In this document: one piece after another, positions 34,832-44,659 of the stretch
Numbering within the stretch: the first letter of the stretch is position 1
How the letters are laid out: the number at the start of each line of letters is the position of its first letter
Source: an uncultured Clostridia bacterium
GTDB lineage: Bacteria > Bacillota > Clostridia > TANB77 > CAG-508
Assembly (NCBI GenBank): GCA_934154445.1
Contig: CAKPGC010000003.1
Location: forward strand, 47,048-111,047
Reading direction: 5' to 3'
DNA length: 64,000 bases
Position numbers and translations under genes: made by a program
The notes under the pieces: generated by a model
Told to the model about the DNA's origin: nothing
The model's database searches: none
Seen by the model: the letters and a program-made list of their open reading frames with translations, nothing else

Positions 34832-36805
34832 ATGAATTTAGAAGGTAAGATATTAGGGAATAGGTATGAAATTATTCAAAAAGTTGGAAATGGAGGAATG
34901 GCAACAGTATATAAAGCTACAGATTTAATCTTAAAAAGATATGTAGCAGTAAAAATACTAAGAGATGAATTCACAACTGATGATGAATTTATAAAAAGAT
35001 TTGAAACTGAGGCACAATCTGCAGCAAAGCTTGTGCATCCTAATATAGTTTCAATATTTGATGTAGGTGTAGATAATGGAATTTACTATATAGTAATGGA
35101 ATTAATACAAGGAAAAACACTAAAAGAAATAATACTAGAAGAAAGAGGACCACTTCCATGGAAATGGTCAGTAAATGTAGCCATTCAAATAGCATCAGCT
35201 CTTGAAATGGCACATAAAAACAATATAATTCATAGAGATATAAAACCACATAACATAATAATAACAGAAGATGGAATAGCAAAGGTAACAGATTTTGGAA
35301 TAGCAAAAGCTGTATCAAACTCAACAATAACAGCATTTGGTAAAACAATAGGTTCAGTACATTATTTTTCACCAGAACATGCTAGAGGTGGATACACAGA
35401 TGCTAAATCAGACTTATACTCATTAGGGGTAGTTCTATATGAAATGGTAACAGGAAAAGTACCATTTGACGCTGATACTCCAGTATCTGTAGCATTAAAA
35501 CACATGCAAGAAGAACCTGTGCCACCAATAGATGAAAATCCTAATCTACCAGAAGCCTTAAATAGAATAATATTAAAAACTTTAAAGAAAGATCCAATGC
35601 TTAGATATCAATCAGCTACAGAACTTTTACAAGATTTAAGAACTGCATTAAAAAATCCATCAGGTGATTTTGTAGAAGATATAGAGTATGACCCAACAGC
35701 TAAAACACAAAGAATATCTACAAATCAATATGATAAAATAGGTAGCAAAAAAGGAAAAAAAGAAAGTAAATTTAAAGCTTTTGTGAGAGAACACAAAGTT
35801 TTAAGTAGTATTATAGGGTTAATTTTATTATTTTTATTAGCTTTTGGAGGAACAATGTTGGTATTAAATATAACAAATCCAAAAGATGTTGAAGTTCCAA
35901 ATATAGTTGGACTTACAAGAGAAGAAGCAGAGAAAAAAGTAAAAGAAGCTAATCTTATATTTGAAGTGGAATCAGAAGAATACAATGCAGATATAGAAGA
36001 AAATCATGTAATTAGCCAAGAACCAAAATATATGAATAACTACAATAAAGTAAAAGAAAAAACTACAGTAAAAGTAGTAATAAGCAAAGGTACAGAAAAG
36101 ACAAAAGTTCCAAATGTAAAGGGAAAAGAAAAAGAAGAAGCTATTCAATTAATAGAAGAAGCTAAATTAAAAGTTGAAGTTATTGAAGAAACAAGTAAAA
36201 CAGTAAAAGAAGGTTATGTAATAAGTCAAGAGACAGATCCAGATTCAGAAGTTAATGCAGGAGATACTGTTAAAATACACGTAAGTACAGGAACTGGAAT
36301 AAAACAAGTTACAATGATAGATGTTAAAGGAAAAAAAGAAGCTGATGCAAAAGCAGCATTAGAGGCATTGAATTTAGTTGTTAATATAGGATATAGTGAA
36401 GATACATCAAAAGACAACGGAATTGTATTAAAGCAAAATGAAGAAGTAGGAAAAGTTATAGACGAAGGAACAACAGTGACAATAACAGTAAATAAATTAG
36501 CTGAAGTAAAAACTGTTCCAATAACAGTAAATGTAAAATCTTTACTTGATGGAAATATAACAGAAACTGTAAAAAATGAAAATGGAGAAGAAATACAACA
36601 AGTAAAAGATGTTCAATTAAAGGTTACTGTTGGAAATGATGTAATATATTCACAAAAAGTAAAAGCTTCAGAAACATCAATTTCTGTTGGAAATGCAAAA
36701 GGAACAGGAACTACAACAATTAAAGTTTATATAGACGGAGTTTTGAAAAATGATGGTGGTTATACATTAAGTTATAGCAATGTAAACTCATACACAGCAG
36801 AATAA
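34832..36805 (+). CDS. prkC: PASTA-domain Ser/Thr protein kinase
   Basis: 657 residues. Kinase domain (~8-275): P-loop VGNGGMATVYKA, VAVKIL lysine, catalytic HRDIKPHNI, DFGIAKA and SPEHARGG. One membrane helix (~330-352), then three PASTA repeats (VPNIVGLTREEAEKKV; VPNVKGKEKEEAIQLI; MIDVKGKKEADAKAAL) that sense muropeptides or lipid II, and a ~110-residue C-terminal beta-rich domain. PrkC couples cell-wall state to growth and, in spores, to germination. Confidence 0.95.
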   Translation: MNLEGKILGNRYEIIQKVGNGGMATVYKATDLILKRYVAVKILRDEFTTDDEFIKRFETEAQSAAKLVHPNIVSIFDVGVDNGIYYIVMELIQGKTLKEIILEERGPLPWKWSVNVAIQIASALEMAHKNNIIHRDIKPHNIIITEDGIAKVTDFGIAKAVSNSTITAFGKTIGSVHYFSPEHARGGYTDAKSDLYSLGVVLYEMVTGKVPFDADTPVSVALKHMQEEPVPPIDENPNLPEALNRIILKTLKKDPMLRYQSATELLQDLRTALKNPSGDFVEDIEYDPTAKTQRISTNQYDKIGSKKGKKESKFKAFVREHKVLSSIIGLILLFLLAFGGTMLVLNITNPKDVEVPNIVGLTREEAEKKVKEANLIFEVESEEYNADIEENHVISQEPKYMNNYNKVKEKTTVKVVISKGTEKTKVPNVKGKEKEEAIQLIEEAKLKVEVIEETSKTVKEGYVISQETDPDSEVNAGDTVKIHVSTGTGIKQVTMIDVKGKKEADAKAALEALNLVVNIGYSEDTSKDNGIVLKQNEEVGKVIDEGTTVTITVNKLAEVKTVPITVNVKSLLDGNITETVKNENGEEIQQVKDVQLKVTVGNDVIYSQKVKASETSISVGNAKGTGTTTIKVYIDGVLKNDGGYTLSYSNVNSYTAE

Positions 36806-36872
36806 ATTATAGTGAGAGCTTGGAAATAGTATATTTCCAAGCTTTATAATAGTAAAAAATATCGGAGGAATA

Positions 36873-37754
36873 ATGCAAGGGTTAATAATAGAAAATATAT
36901 CAAATCTATATAAAATAAAAGCAAACAACAAAATATATGAAGCAAATGCAAGAGGAAGATTAAAAAAGGAAGAGATAACACCAGTTGTAGGGGACAATGT
37001 AAAAATAGAAATATTAGATGAAGAAAATAAAAAAGCAATAATAGAAGAAATATTACCAAGAACAACATACATAAAAAGACCTAAAATGAGTAATATAACA
37101 CAACTAATATTAGTAGTATCAAGTAAAAATCCAAAACCGGATTTGCTATTATTAGATAAGCAATTGGCATTTGCAGAATATTTAGGAATAAAATCAATAA
37201 TAGTATTAAACAAAACTGATTTGGATAAAAAACATGACTTTGAAAAAATAAAAACAATATATGAAAAAATAGGATATAAAGTAATAAAAACAGTTGCAAA
37301 AGGAGAAGAGGGAATAGAGGACTTAAAAGAAGAATTAAAAGGAAATATTAATGCTTTTTCAGGCAACTCAGGAGTTGGAAAATCAACATTAATAAATGCA
37401 ATATTTAAAAATAATATTACACAAGAAGGAGAAATAAGCCAAAGAAATAAAAAGGGAAAAAATACAACAACATCAACTGCAATTTATGAAATAGATGAAA
37501 ATACATATATAGCAGATACACCTGGTTTTTCAACATTTGACATATCAGAAATCGAATACAAGTATTTAGATAAATTTTTTAAAGAATTCAAGCCATTGAT
37601 AGAAAATTGTGAATTTGTGGGATGTACACATATAAAAGAAGAAAAATGTGGAATAAAACAAGCAATTCAAAACGGAAAAATAGATAATGGCAGATATGAA
37701 AGATTTTGCAAAATATATCAAGAGTTAAAAGAAAAAGAAAAATATAAATATTAA
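36873..37754 (+). CDS. rsgA: Ribosome small-subunit GTPase RsgA
   Basis: 293 residues. OB-fold N-domain, circularly permuted GTPase (NKTD before GNSGVGKST before DTPGFSTF), and C-terminal zinc site C-x5-C-x-H-x5-C (CEFVGCTHIKEEKCG). A late 30S maturation factor. Conventional position after prkC; ribosome site CGGAGGA. Confidence 0.95.
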   Translation: MQGLIIENISNLYKIKANNKIYEANARGRLKKEEITPVVGDNVKIEILDEENKKAIIEEILPRTTYIKRPKMSNITQLILVVSSKNPKPDLLLLDKQLAFAEYLGIKSIIVLNKTDLDKKHDFEKIKTIYEKIGYKVIKTVAKGEEGIEDLKEELKGNINAFSGNSGVGKSTLINAIFKNNITQEGEISQRNKKGKNTTTSTAIYEIDENTYIADTPGFSTFDISEIEYKYLDKFFKEFKPLIENCEFVGCTHIKEEKCGIKQAIQNGKIDNGRYERFCKIYQELKEKEKYKY

Positions 37755-37767
37755 GGGAGAGAATAGA

Positions 37768-38427
37768 ATGGTAGAAATTTCAACATCAATACTTTCAGTA
37801 AAAAGAGGAGAAGAATCAAAAACTTTTTTTGGATTAGAAAAAGCAAAAACAGATTATTTTCATATAGATGTTATGGATGGAAAATTTGTAGAAAAAAATA
37901 CATATAAAAGAATGTTAGAATATGCATCATATATAAAAAGAATATCTAACTTACCATTAGACATTCATTTAATGGTGGAAAATATAAGTGATGCAATAGA
38001 TGATTTTTCATCAGTAGACCCTAACATAATAACATTCCATTATGAAGCATGTAAAGACAAAGAAGAAGTTATGAAATATATAAAAAAAATAAAAGAAAAC
38101 AATTGCAAAGTAGGATTAAGTATAAAACCAGAAACCGATATAGAAGAAATATATGAATTTTTACCATATATACATTTAGTTTTGGTTATGACTGTTGAGC
38201 CAGGAAAAGGTGGACAAACTCTATTAACAAATATGGTAGGAAAAATTGAAAAATTAAAAAAATATATAAATGATAATAATATTGAGGTTGATATAGAGGC
38301 TGATGGTGGAATAAATTTAACAACAGCAGAAGCAGTAAAAAAAGCAGGGGCAAACATATTAGTGTCAGGAACAGCTATTTTGATAGCTAAAGATTATAAA
38401 ATAATAATTGATGAATTAAAAAAATAA
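37768..38427 (+). CDS. rpe: Ribulose-phosphate 3-epimerase
   Basis: 219 residues, TIM barrel. FHIDVMDGKFVEKNTY, DIHLMVENI, MTVEPGKGGQ and DIEADGGIN motifs with metal ligands His and Asp. Interconverts ribulose-5-phosphate and xylulose-5-phosphate. Last gene of prpC-prkC-rsgA-rpe. Confidence 0.93.
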   Translation: MVEISTSILSVKRGEESKTFFGLEKAKTDYFHIDVMDGKFVEKNTYKRMLEYASYIKRISNLPLDIHLMVENISDAIDDFSSVDPNIITFHYEACKDKEEVMKYIKKIKENNCKVGLSIKPETDIEEIYEFLPYIHLVLVMTVEPGKGGQTLLTNMVGKIEKLKKYINDNNIEVDIEADGGINLTTAEAVKKAGANILVSGTAILIAKDYKIIIDELKK

Positions 38428-38429
38428 TA

Positions 38430-38477
38430 TAAAAAGCAAGAAGTTATATGGATAAAACCATAATTTCTTGCTTTTTT
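38430..38477. terminator. Terminator between rpe and the bactofilin-like gene
   Basis: AAAAAGCAAGAAGTTATATGG / CCATAATTTCTTGCTTTTTT inverted repeat, T run on the plus strand and A run at the other side, convergent genes. Confidence 0.8.
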
Positions 38478-38494
38478 AATATTGTATATTATTT

Positions 38495-39685
38495 TTAATC
38501 TTTTACTTTTTCGGTTTTTATTGCTTTTTTAGGAAGTATAGAAGCAACTAATATTCCTAAACCTATAACTGAAATTATAACTGAAATTAATCCACCAATA
38601 TAAGGGATTTTTGTAATTGCCCAAATAACAATTCCTGATGCAATTAACATTCCAAAGATTCCAAGTTTTTTTGTTATTTTCAATTTAGAACATACATAAT
38701 TATTAGCTGAAATTGTAAATAAAGATTTTGATACAATAACTGCTAAAACATATAATGCTAATAAGAATAATGAAATTCCACTAGTTAATTGTAGAAGTAT
38801 TAATATAATACAAATGATTGGTGTTGCAATTAAAGCAAGCAATCCGTATCCGAATACACTTAAAGTTTTCTTTCCAATATATTTATTTGTATTAGCTAAG
38901 AATTTAGGAGCTAATACTAAACATAATAACCAGATAATTAATACAAATGCAATGAATCCACCTAAATTTAAAATGTAATCTAATACAATAGATGATACAG
39001 ATTCATCTGAAGATGTTTTTGGTGCAGTATAGTTTATTTCACCATAAACGGCATCTTCTGGTATTGCATTTCTTGAAGCAGAAGAATAATTTAAATTACC
39101 ATATATAAGTGCATTAGAATTTTCTTCTGTATTAAAGCTTATAGTATTACAATTTATAAAAGCATTTCTACCAACAACACCATTGATTGTCATAGAACCA
39201 CAAGAAACTTTTAAATCTCTATAAACAGCTCCGCCTGAAATTGTAAAATCTTGTGATAGAGCAAAAACATCATATACTATACCTTTAATATTAATAGATT
39301 CGGCAATTGTAAAAAGATTGCTATAAACATATCCTTCTTCATTTATAATAAGATTTTTAGCTAGAACAAAAGCATCTCCACCAATTTGAGAATTAATTGT
39401 AACTGTATCAGCAATAACAAATAAGTTTCCATCTATAGTGTAATCTATTGTAATATTATCACCTGAAAGATATACATCACTTTTTTTGTAAGAATCTTCT
39501 TGAGATTGTTCATCAGAAGTTACATCAATAACATCTTCTTCTATTGCATTAGTTTCAGTTTCTTCTGATATAGGCATAATTCCATCTTCTTCACTAGTTT
39601 CGTTATCTGCAAAAACAAAAGTTGTAGAAAATAGTAAAAATAACACAAGGAAAAATGCAATTATTTTTGTTTTGTTTTTTAACAT
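38495..39685 (-). CDS. Bactofilin-like beta-helix membrane protein
   Basis: 396 residues. Signal peptide (KIIAFFLVLFLLFSTTFVFA), acidic linker (~28-65), a beta-solenoid of bactofilin type (~70-205: repeats such as ITIDYTIDGNLFVIADTVTINSQIGGDAF), then four membrane helices (~235-385) and a basic tail. Outside-facing polymer-forming domain with a membrane anchor; exact role unknown. Divergent from the SCIFF gene, sharing a promoter region. Confidence 0.65.
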   Translation of the reverse strand: MLKNKTKIIAFFLVLFLLFSTTFVFADNETSEEDGIMPISEETETNAIEEDVIDVTSDEQSQEDSYKKSDVYLSGDNITIDYTIDGNLFVIADTVTINSQIGGDAFVLAKNLIINEEGYVYSNLFTIAESINIKGIVYDVFALSQDFTISGGAVYRDLKVSCGSMTINGVVGRNAFINCNTISFNTEENSNALIYGNLNYSSASRNAIPEDAVYGEINYTAPKTSSDESVSSIVLDYILNLGGFIAFVLIIWLLCLVLAPKFLANTNKYIGKKTLSVFGYGLLALIATPIICIILILLQLTSGISLFLLALYVLAVIVSKSLFTISANNYVCSKLKITKKLGIFGMLIASGIVIWAITKIPYIGGLISVIISVIGLGILVASILPKKAIKTEKVKD

Positions 39686-39726
39686 AACAAATCCTCCTTT
39701 TAATTTTTTTTTAATATGTTAAAATC

Positions 39727-39797
39727 ATATATCTTTGATAGAATTTTGTCAATTATTTTTGAATAATTTTGACAAGAATATAATTTTAATATATACT
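39727..39797. promoter_or_regulatory. Divergent overlapping promoters
   Basis: Plus: TTGACA (39769-39774), 17 bases, TATACT (39792-39797), reading toward the SCIFF gene. Minus: TTGACA (39750-39745), 17 bases, TATGAT near 39727, reading toward the bactofilin-like gene. The two -35 boxes form the arms of TTGTCAA...TTGACAA with extra AATT/ATTATT pairing. Confidence 0.65.
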
Positions 39798-39870
39798 ATT
39801 CAAGATACTAAAAATTTAGTATTTGTAACTAGAAACCACGCACATTTTTATAAAAGGTGGTGAAACAGAA

Positions 39871-40017
39871 ATGAAACATGTAAAAACTATTGAAGGAAAA
39901 ACACTAAAAAATAGTGTTAAACATGGTGGATGTGGAGAATGCCAAACATCATGTCAGTCAGCATGTAAGACTTCCTGTACTGTAGGAAATCAGAAATGTG
40001 AAAATTCTAAAAAGTAG
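39871..40017 (+). CDS. SCIFF ranthipeptide precursor
   Basis: 48 residues: MKHVKTIEGKTLKNSVKHGG leader followed by C-x2-C-x3-C-x3-C-x3-C-x6-C (residues 21, 24, 28, 32, 36, 43), the six-cysteine-in-forty-five pattern nearly universal in Clostridia. A radical SAM enzyme installs thioether cross-links. AGGTGGTG ribosome site. Normally the maturase gene is adjacent; here the next gene is pheS, so the precursor is orphaned in this window. Confidence 0.93.
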   Translation: MKHVKTIEGKTLKNSVKHGGCGECQTSCQSACKTSCTVGNQKCENSKK

Positions 40018-40035
40018 TAGTATGTTTCAAAAGCA

Positions 40036-40066
40036 GAGTATTTGCATTTTATGCAAATACTCCTTT
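40036..40066 (+). terminator. Terminator of the SCIFF gene
   Basis: GAGTATTTGCAT TTT ATGCAAATACTC, a perfect 12-bp stem, then CTTT. Confidence 0.75.
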
Positions 40067-40149
40067 ATATTTATCAAATGTTATATAAAATTTTAAAAAA
40101 AACTTGTAAAATAAGTAAATTCATGTTAATATAATACATATAATGAAAT

Positions 40150-40405
40150 AAATCCGATTAAAAAGCAAAGTATATATATTAAACTTATTTTAAAGAGAGA
40201 ACATCCTAGGCTGAGAGATGTTTAAATAAAAGTATATAGAAATTTCACTTTTTAGGACTTCTTTTGAACAAGTATATTGTTTAAGTAAAAAGAAGCGGTT
40301 GAACCGTTAAAACTAAAAATGAGGTTAGTAAAAACTAATAAAATTAGGTGGTACCACGGAATAGAATCCATTTCGTCCTATATATGTAGGATGAAGTGGA
40401 TTTTT
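40150..40405 (+). promoter_or_regulatory. T-box riboswitch of pheST
   Basis: Contains the T-box core AGGTGGTACCACGG (40347-40360), a specifier region with a TTC phenylalanine codon around 40244-40246, and a terminator AATCCATTTCGTCCTA / TAGGATGAAGTGGATTTTTT at 40366-40405. Uncharged tRNA-Phe would stabilise the antiterminator. It fills most of the 460-base gap before pheS. Confidence 0.88.
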
Positions 40406-40477
40406 TGATATGCATTCAAAACATATAATAGTCATCTGATTTAAGTTGTAAATTATTATAAAAGAAGGGAGATAAAA

Positions 40478-41527
40478 ATGAAAGAAGAAATTTTAAAAAT
40501 CAAAAATACTTCAGTAGAAGAAATCAAAGAAGCCAAAGATTTAAAAACTTTAAATGAAATAAGAGTAAAATACTTAGGAAAAAAAGGTGAACTTACAGCG
40601 GTATTGAGAGGAATGGGAGGACTATCTCCAGAAGAAAGACCAATAATTGGAAGTCTAGTAAATGAAGTAAGAGATGAAGTTGAAAAATTAATACAAGAAA
40701 GTGAAGAAAAATTTAAAACCGAGGAATTAAACAAAAAATTAGAAACAGAAAAAATAGACATTACACTTCCTAGTAAAAAAATGAAAAGAGGAAGCCTACA
40801 TCCAGTAAATAGAATAATTGAGGATATGGAAGATCTATTTGTTTCTATGGGGTATGACGTAGTAACAGGACCAGAACTTGAAAATGATGAATATTGTTTT
40901 GAAAGATTAAATCTTCCAAAAGGGCATCCTGCAAGAGATATGCAAGACAGTTTTTATATAACAGATGAATATTTGTTAAGAACACAAACATCAGCAGTTC
41001 AAGCAAGAACAATGATGGCTAATACAGAAAAAACACCTATAAGAATGATAACTTGTGGAAAAACATATAGAAGAGAAGACGATGCAACACATTCACATCA
41101 ATTCAATCAAATAGAAGGATTAGTTATAGACAAAAAAGAAAGAAACGTATCTTTAGCAGATTTAAAAGGTACATTAGAGGTATTTGTTAGAAAGATAATA
41201 GGAGCAAATTTAGATTTGAGATTTAGACCAAGTTACTTCCCATTTACAGAACCATCTTATGAAGTAGATGTAACATGTTTTAAATGTGGTGGAAAAGGAT
41301 GTAACCTATGTAAACAAACAGGCTGGATAGAAGTTTTAGGAGCAGGAATTGTTCATCCAAATGTTTTAAAAATGAATGGATACGACCCAGAAAAATTTGG
41401 TGGTTTTGCATTTGGAACTGGAATTGATAGATTAGCTATGTTTAGATATGGAATTACTGATATGAGATATTTATATACAAACGACGTAAGATTTCTATCA
41501 CAATTTGACAGAAAGGACGAAGAATAA
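40478..41527 (+). CDS. pheS: Phenylalanine-tRNA ligase alpha subunit
   Basis: 349 residues. N-terminal coiled coil (1-85) that binds tRNA, class II motifs 1-3: [42 protein letters not shown] and [16 protein letters not shown] Cys-rich insertion [17 protein letters not shown] is seen, normal for many Firmicutes. Controlled by the T-box. Confidence 0.96.
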   Translation: MKEEILKIKNTSVEEIKEAKDLKTLNEIRVKYLGKKGELTAVLRGMGGLSPEERPIIGSLVNEVRDEVEKLIQESEEKFKTEELNKKLETEKIDITLPSKKMKRGSLHPVNRIIEDMEDLFVSMGYDVVTGPELENDEYCFERLNLPKGHPARDMQDSFYITDEYLLRTQTSAVQARTMMANTEKTPIRMITCGKTYRREDDATHSHQFNQIEGLVIDKKERNVSLADLKGTLEVFVRKIIGANLDLRFRPSYFPFTEPSYEVDVTCFKCGGKGCNLCKQTGWIEVLGAGIVHPNVLKMNGYDPEKFGGFAFGTGIDRLAMFRYGITDMRYLYTNDVRFLSQFDRKDEE

Positions 41528-41608
41528 TTAAAAGAATAGTGATTTAATTTTATAATATAAAAAATTATAGTTTCTTTTGAAAATTAGAAATTGGAAGGAG
41601 ATTAGAAA

Positions 41609-43981
41609 ATGAATTTAAGTTTAAATTTTGTAAAAGATTATATAGATTTAGATAACGAATTAAGCGTAAAAGATATAGCAGAAGCAATGACTAAAGCTGG
41701 AAACGAATATGATTCAGCGGAAAAATTAGTAAATGCAACAAAATTAGTAATAGGAGAAATAAAAGAATGCGAAATGCATCCAGATTCTGACCACTTACAT
41801 CTATGCAAAGTTGATATAGGAAGTGAAATATTAAACATAGTTTGTGGTGCACCAAATGCCAGAAAAGGCATAAAAGTAATTGTTGCACAAGTTGGAGCAG
41901 AACTTCCAGGAGATTTCAAAATTAAAAAGGGTATGATAAGAGGTCAAGAATCAAATGGTATGTTATGTGCTTTATATGAAATAGGAATTGACAAAAAATT
42001 CTTATCTGAAGCAGATAAAAATGGAATACATGAATTACCAGCGGATGCACCAGTTGGTGGTGACCCAATTAAATATATGGAATTAGATGATAGTGTTATT
42101 GATTTTGAATTAACTGCAAACAGAGGAGATTTATTAAGCATTTTAGGTATGGCTTATGAATTAGGAGCAATTTATGATAAAAAAGTAAAACCAGTTGAAT
42201 ATGGATACAAAGAAAGTGGAGAAGATGTAAATAAAGAATTTTCTGTTGGAGTTGATACTGAAAATTGTAAATTATTCTTAGCAAAAAAAGCTAAAAATGT
42301 AACAATAAAAGAAAGTCCAGAATTCATCAAAAACAGACTAATCGCTTGTGGAATTAGACCAATAAACAATGTTGTAGACATCAGTAACTATGTAATGTTA
42401 GAACTAGGTCAACCACTACACTTCTATGATGCAGATAATTTAGGCAACAAAATAGTTGTTAGAATGGCAGAAGATGGAGAAAAATTAACAACACTAGATA
42501 ACACAGAAAGAACTTTATCAAATGACGACATAGTTATAACAGATGGAACTAAAGCTATTGGTTTAGCAGGCGTGATGGGTGGATTAGACACAGAAGTTGA
42601 AGAAACAACTAAAAATGTAATAATCGAATCAGCAATATTTGATTCAGTAAAAGTAAGAAAAACATCAAATAAAATATTAAGAAGTGAAGCAAGTAACAGA
42701 TTTGAAAAAGGCTTAGACCCAGCAAGAACTTATATGGCAATGGAAAGAGCATGTACATTATTACAAAAATATGCAGATGCAGAAATTGAAACAGGAATTG
42801 TAAAATATGATGTTACAAAAAATGAAGAAAAAGTAATTGAAATATCATATAAAGAAATAAATGATGTGTTAGGAACAAACATATCAAAAGAAGACATTGT
42901 TGATGTATTTAGAAAATTAGACTTCAAAACAGATGCAAAAGAAGATACAGTTATCGTAACAGTACCAACAAGAAGAATAGATATATCAATTAGAGCAGAT
43001 TTAATAGAAGAAGTTGGAAGAATTTATGGAGTTGACAATATACAAGGCAAACTACCAGTAGTTCCAATGAGAATGGGACATTTAGACAAAACAGAAAGAA
43101 AAATAAGAACAAAAATGTCAAATATGGGACTAAATGAAACATTGTCATACATATTAATAAATGATAAGGATGTTCACAAATTTACAACAGACGAATTTGA
43201 AGAAGTTAAACTATTAGACCCAATAACAGAAGAAAGAAACACATTAAGATATAGCATGATACCATCATTATACAAAATTTATGAATACAACAAAGCACGT
43301 GAAAACAAAGATGTTTGTCTTTTCGAAATTGGAAAAGGATTCTGGAAAAAAGGCGAAGAATATGGAGAAAATCAAAAAATTTGTGCTTTAATGACAGGTA
43401 AATATTATGAAGGAATAGGACATAGCAAAAATGTTGATTTCTATGACATCAAAGGTGTAACAGAAGAACTATTAGACTATTTAGGATATGCAGGAAGATA
43501 CAGCTTTGTATTACCAAAACAAATACCAGTAGAATTCCATCCAGGTCAAACAGCAGAAATATCAGTAAATAATGATATTGTTGGAATCGTGGGAAGAATA
43601 CATCCATCAGTAGAAAAAGAAGCGGTTTATGTAATGGAAATCAACTTAGACAAATTATTAGCAAAAAGAGTAGGAAAAATGAAATTTAAAGAAATTTCAA
43701 AATTCCCAGTTGTTAAAAAAGATATAGCATTATTAGTTGACAAAAATATGACATCAAAAGAAGTAGAAATGTTAATTAAGAAAAAAGCCGGAAAGCTACT
43801 ATTAGATATAAATGTATTCGATGTTTATGAAGGTAAAAATATTGATTGTAATAAAAGAAGTATTGCTTACGCATTAACATTTGGTACACCAGATAGAACT
43901 TTAAATGATGATGAAATTAATAGTATTTTAGATAATATTATAAAAGATCTAGAAAATAAAGGAATAGAAATAAGAAAATAA
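41609..43981 (+). CDS. pheT: Phenylalanine-tRNA ligase beta subunit
   Basis: 790 residues, full length: tRNA-binding EMAP-like domain (~40-150), B3/B4 editing domain (LTANRGDLLSILGMAYELGA onward), B5 domain and C-terminal FDX-ACB anticodon-binding domain (VKKDIALLVDKNMTSKEVEMLI). No in-frame CGG over nearly 800 codons. AAGGAG site. Confidence 0.96.
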   Translation: MNLSLNFVKDYIDLDNELSVKDIAEAMTKAGNEYDSAEKLVNATKLVIGEIKECEMHPDSDHLHLCKVDIGSEILNIVCGAPNARKGIKVIVAQVGAELPGDFKIKKGMIRGQESNGMLCALYEIGIDKKFLSEADKNGIHELPADAPVGGDPIKYMELDDSVIDFELTANRGDLLSILGMAYELGAIYDKKVKPVEYGYKESGEDVNKEFSVGVDTENCKLFLAKKAKNVTIKESPEFIKNRLIACGIRPINNVVDISNYVMLELGQPLHFYDADNLGNKIVVRMAEDGEKLTTLDNTERTLSNDDIVITDGTKAIGLAGVMGGLDTEVEETTKNVIIESAIFDSVKVRKTSNKILRSEASNRFEKGLDPARTYMAMERACTLLQKYADAEIETGIVKYDVTKNEEKVIEISYKEINDVLGTNISKEDIVDVFRKLDFKTDAKEDTVIVTVPTRRIDISIRADLIEEVGRIYGVDNIQGKLPVVPMRMGHLDKTERKIRTKMSNMGLNETLSYILINDKDVHKFTTDEFEEVKLLDPITEERNTLRYSMIPSLYKIYEYNKARENKDVCLFEIGKGFWKKGEEYGENQKICALMTGKYYEGIGHSKNVDFYDIKGVTEELLDYLGYAGRYSFVLPKQIPVEFHPGQTAEISVNNDIVGIVGRIHPSVEKEAVYVMEINLDKLLAKRVGKMKFKEISKFPVVKKDIALLVDKNMTSKEVEMLIKKKAGKLLLDINVFDVYEGKNIDCNKRSIAYALTFGTPDRTLNDDEINSILDNIIKDLENKGIEIRK

Positions 43982-43984
43982 GAA

Positions 43985-44014
43985 AATCCTCAGAATAACT
44001 GAGGATTTTTTTTA
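43985..44014 (+). terminator. Terminator of pheST
   Basis: AAATCCTCAG AATAA CTGAGGATTT followed by a T run. Confidence 0.85.
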
Positions 44015-44075
44015 ATATTAAATTTCAAGTTTTCAAAAGAGAAGTAATAAATTAATTTTAAATCTGTACTTTCTC

Positions 44076-44104
44076 TTGACAATCAAACAACATATTGATA
44101 ATAT
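44076..44104 (+). promoter_or_regulatory. Promoter of yqeG
   Basis: TTGACA (44076-44081), 17-base spacer, TAATAT (44099-44104). Confidence 0.65.
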
Positions 44105-44140
44105 TATTTAAGCAGAAAACTAAAGAAAGAGAAGGAAAAA

Positions 44141-44659
44141 ATGAAAAAATTATATCCTAATATATATTTAAAAAAAGTTGAAGACATAACGATACAAACA
44201 TTAATAAAAAATAAAATAAAATTACTAATATTGGACGTCGACAATACACTTATAGACTATTATCAAAATTTATCAGAAAATATAGTAAGTTGGACAAAAG
44301 AAATGAAAGGACAGGGAATAAAACTATATATATTATCAAATACAAATAATAAAGAAAAAGTTGAAAAAGTAGCAAAAAAGCTGGATGTACCATATAAAAA
44401 TTTTGCGATGAAACCACTCAAAAGAGGATTCAGATATATACAAAAAGAAACAAACATAAAACCAGAAAATATAGCTGTTGTTGGAGATCAAATATTTACA
44501 GATGTATTAGGTGGAAATAGAAGTAAAATGTTCACAATTCTTGTAGACCCAATAAATAATAAAAAAGACTATTGGTACACTGCTTGGAAACGACCAATTG
44601 AAAATAAAATAAAAAATAAATATAAAACAAATGAGGAGAAAAATAAAGATGTATATTAA
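44141..44659 (+). CDS. YqeG-family HAD phosphatase
   Basis: 172 residues. HAD motif I LILDVDNTLIDY (Asp nucleophile pair), motif II ILSNTNN, and VVGDQIFTDVLGGNRSKM for motifs III/IV. YqeG homologues include phosphatidylglycerophosphate phosphatases, which would complement pgsA at 29236, but the substrate is inference. Overlaps the start of the prepilin peptidase gene by 11 bases. Confidence 0.85.
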   Translation: MKKLYPNIYLKKVEDITIQTLIKNKIKLLILDVDNTLIDYYQNLSENIVSWTKEMKGQGIKLYILSNTNNKEKVEKVAKKLDVPYKNFAMKPLKRGFRYIQKETNIKPENIAVVGDQIFTDVLGGNRSKMFTILVDPINNKKDYWYTAWKRPIENKIKNKYKTNEEKNKDVY

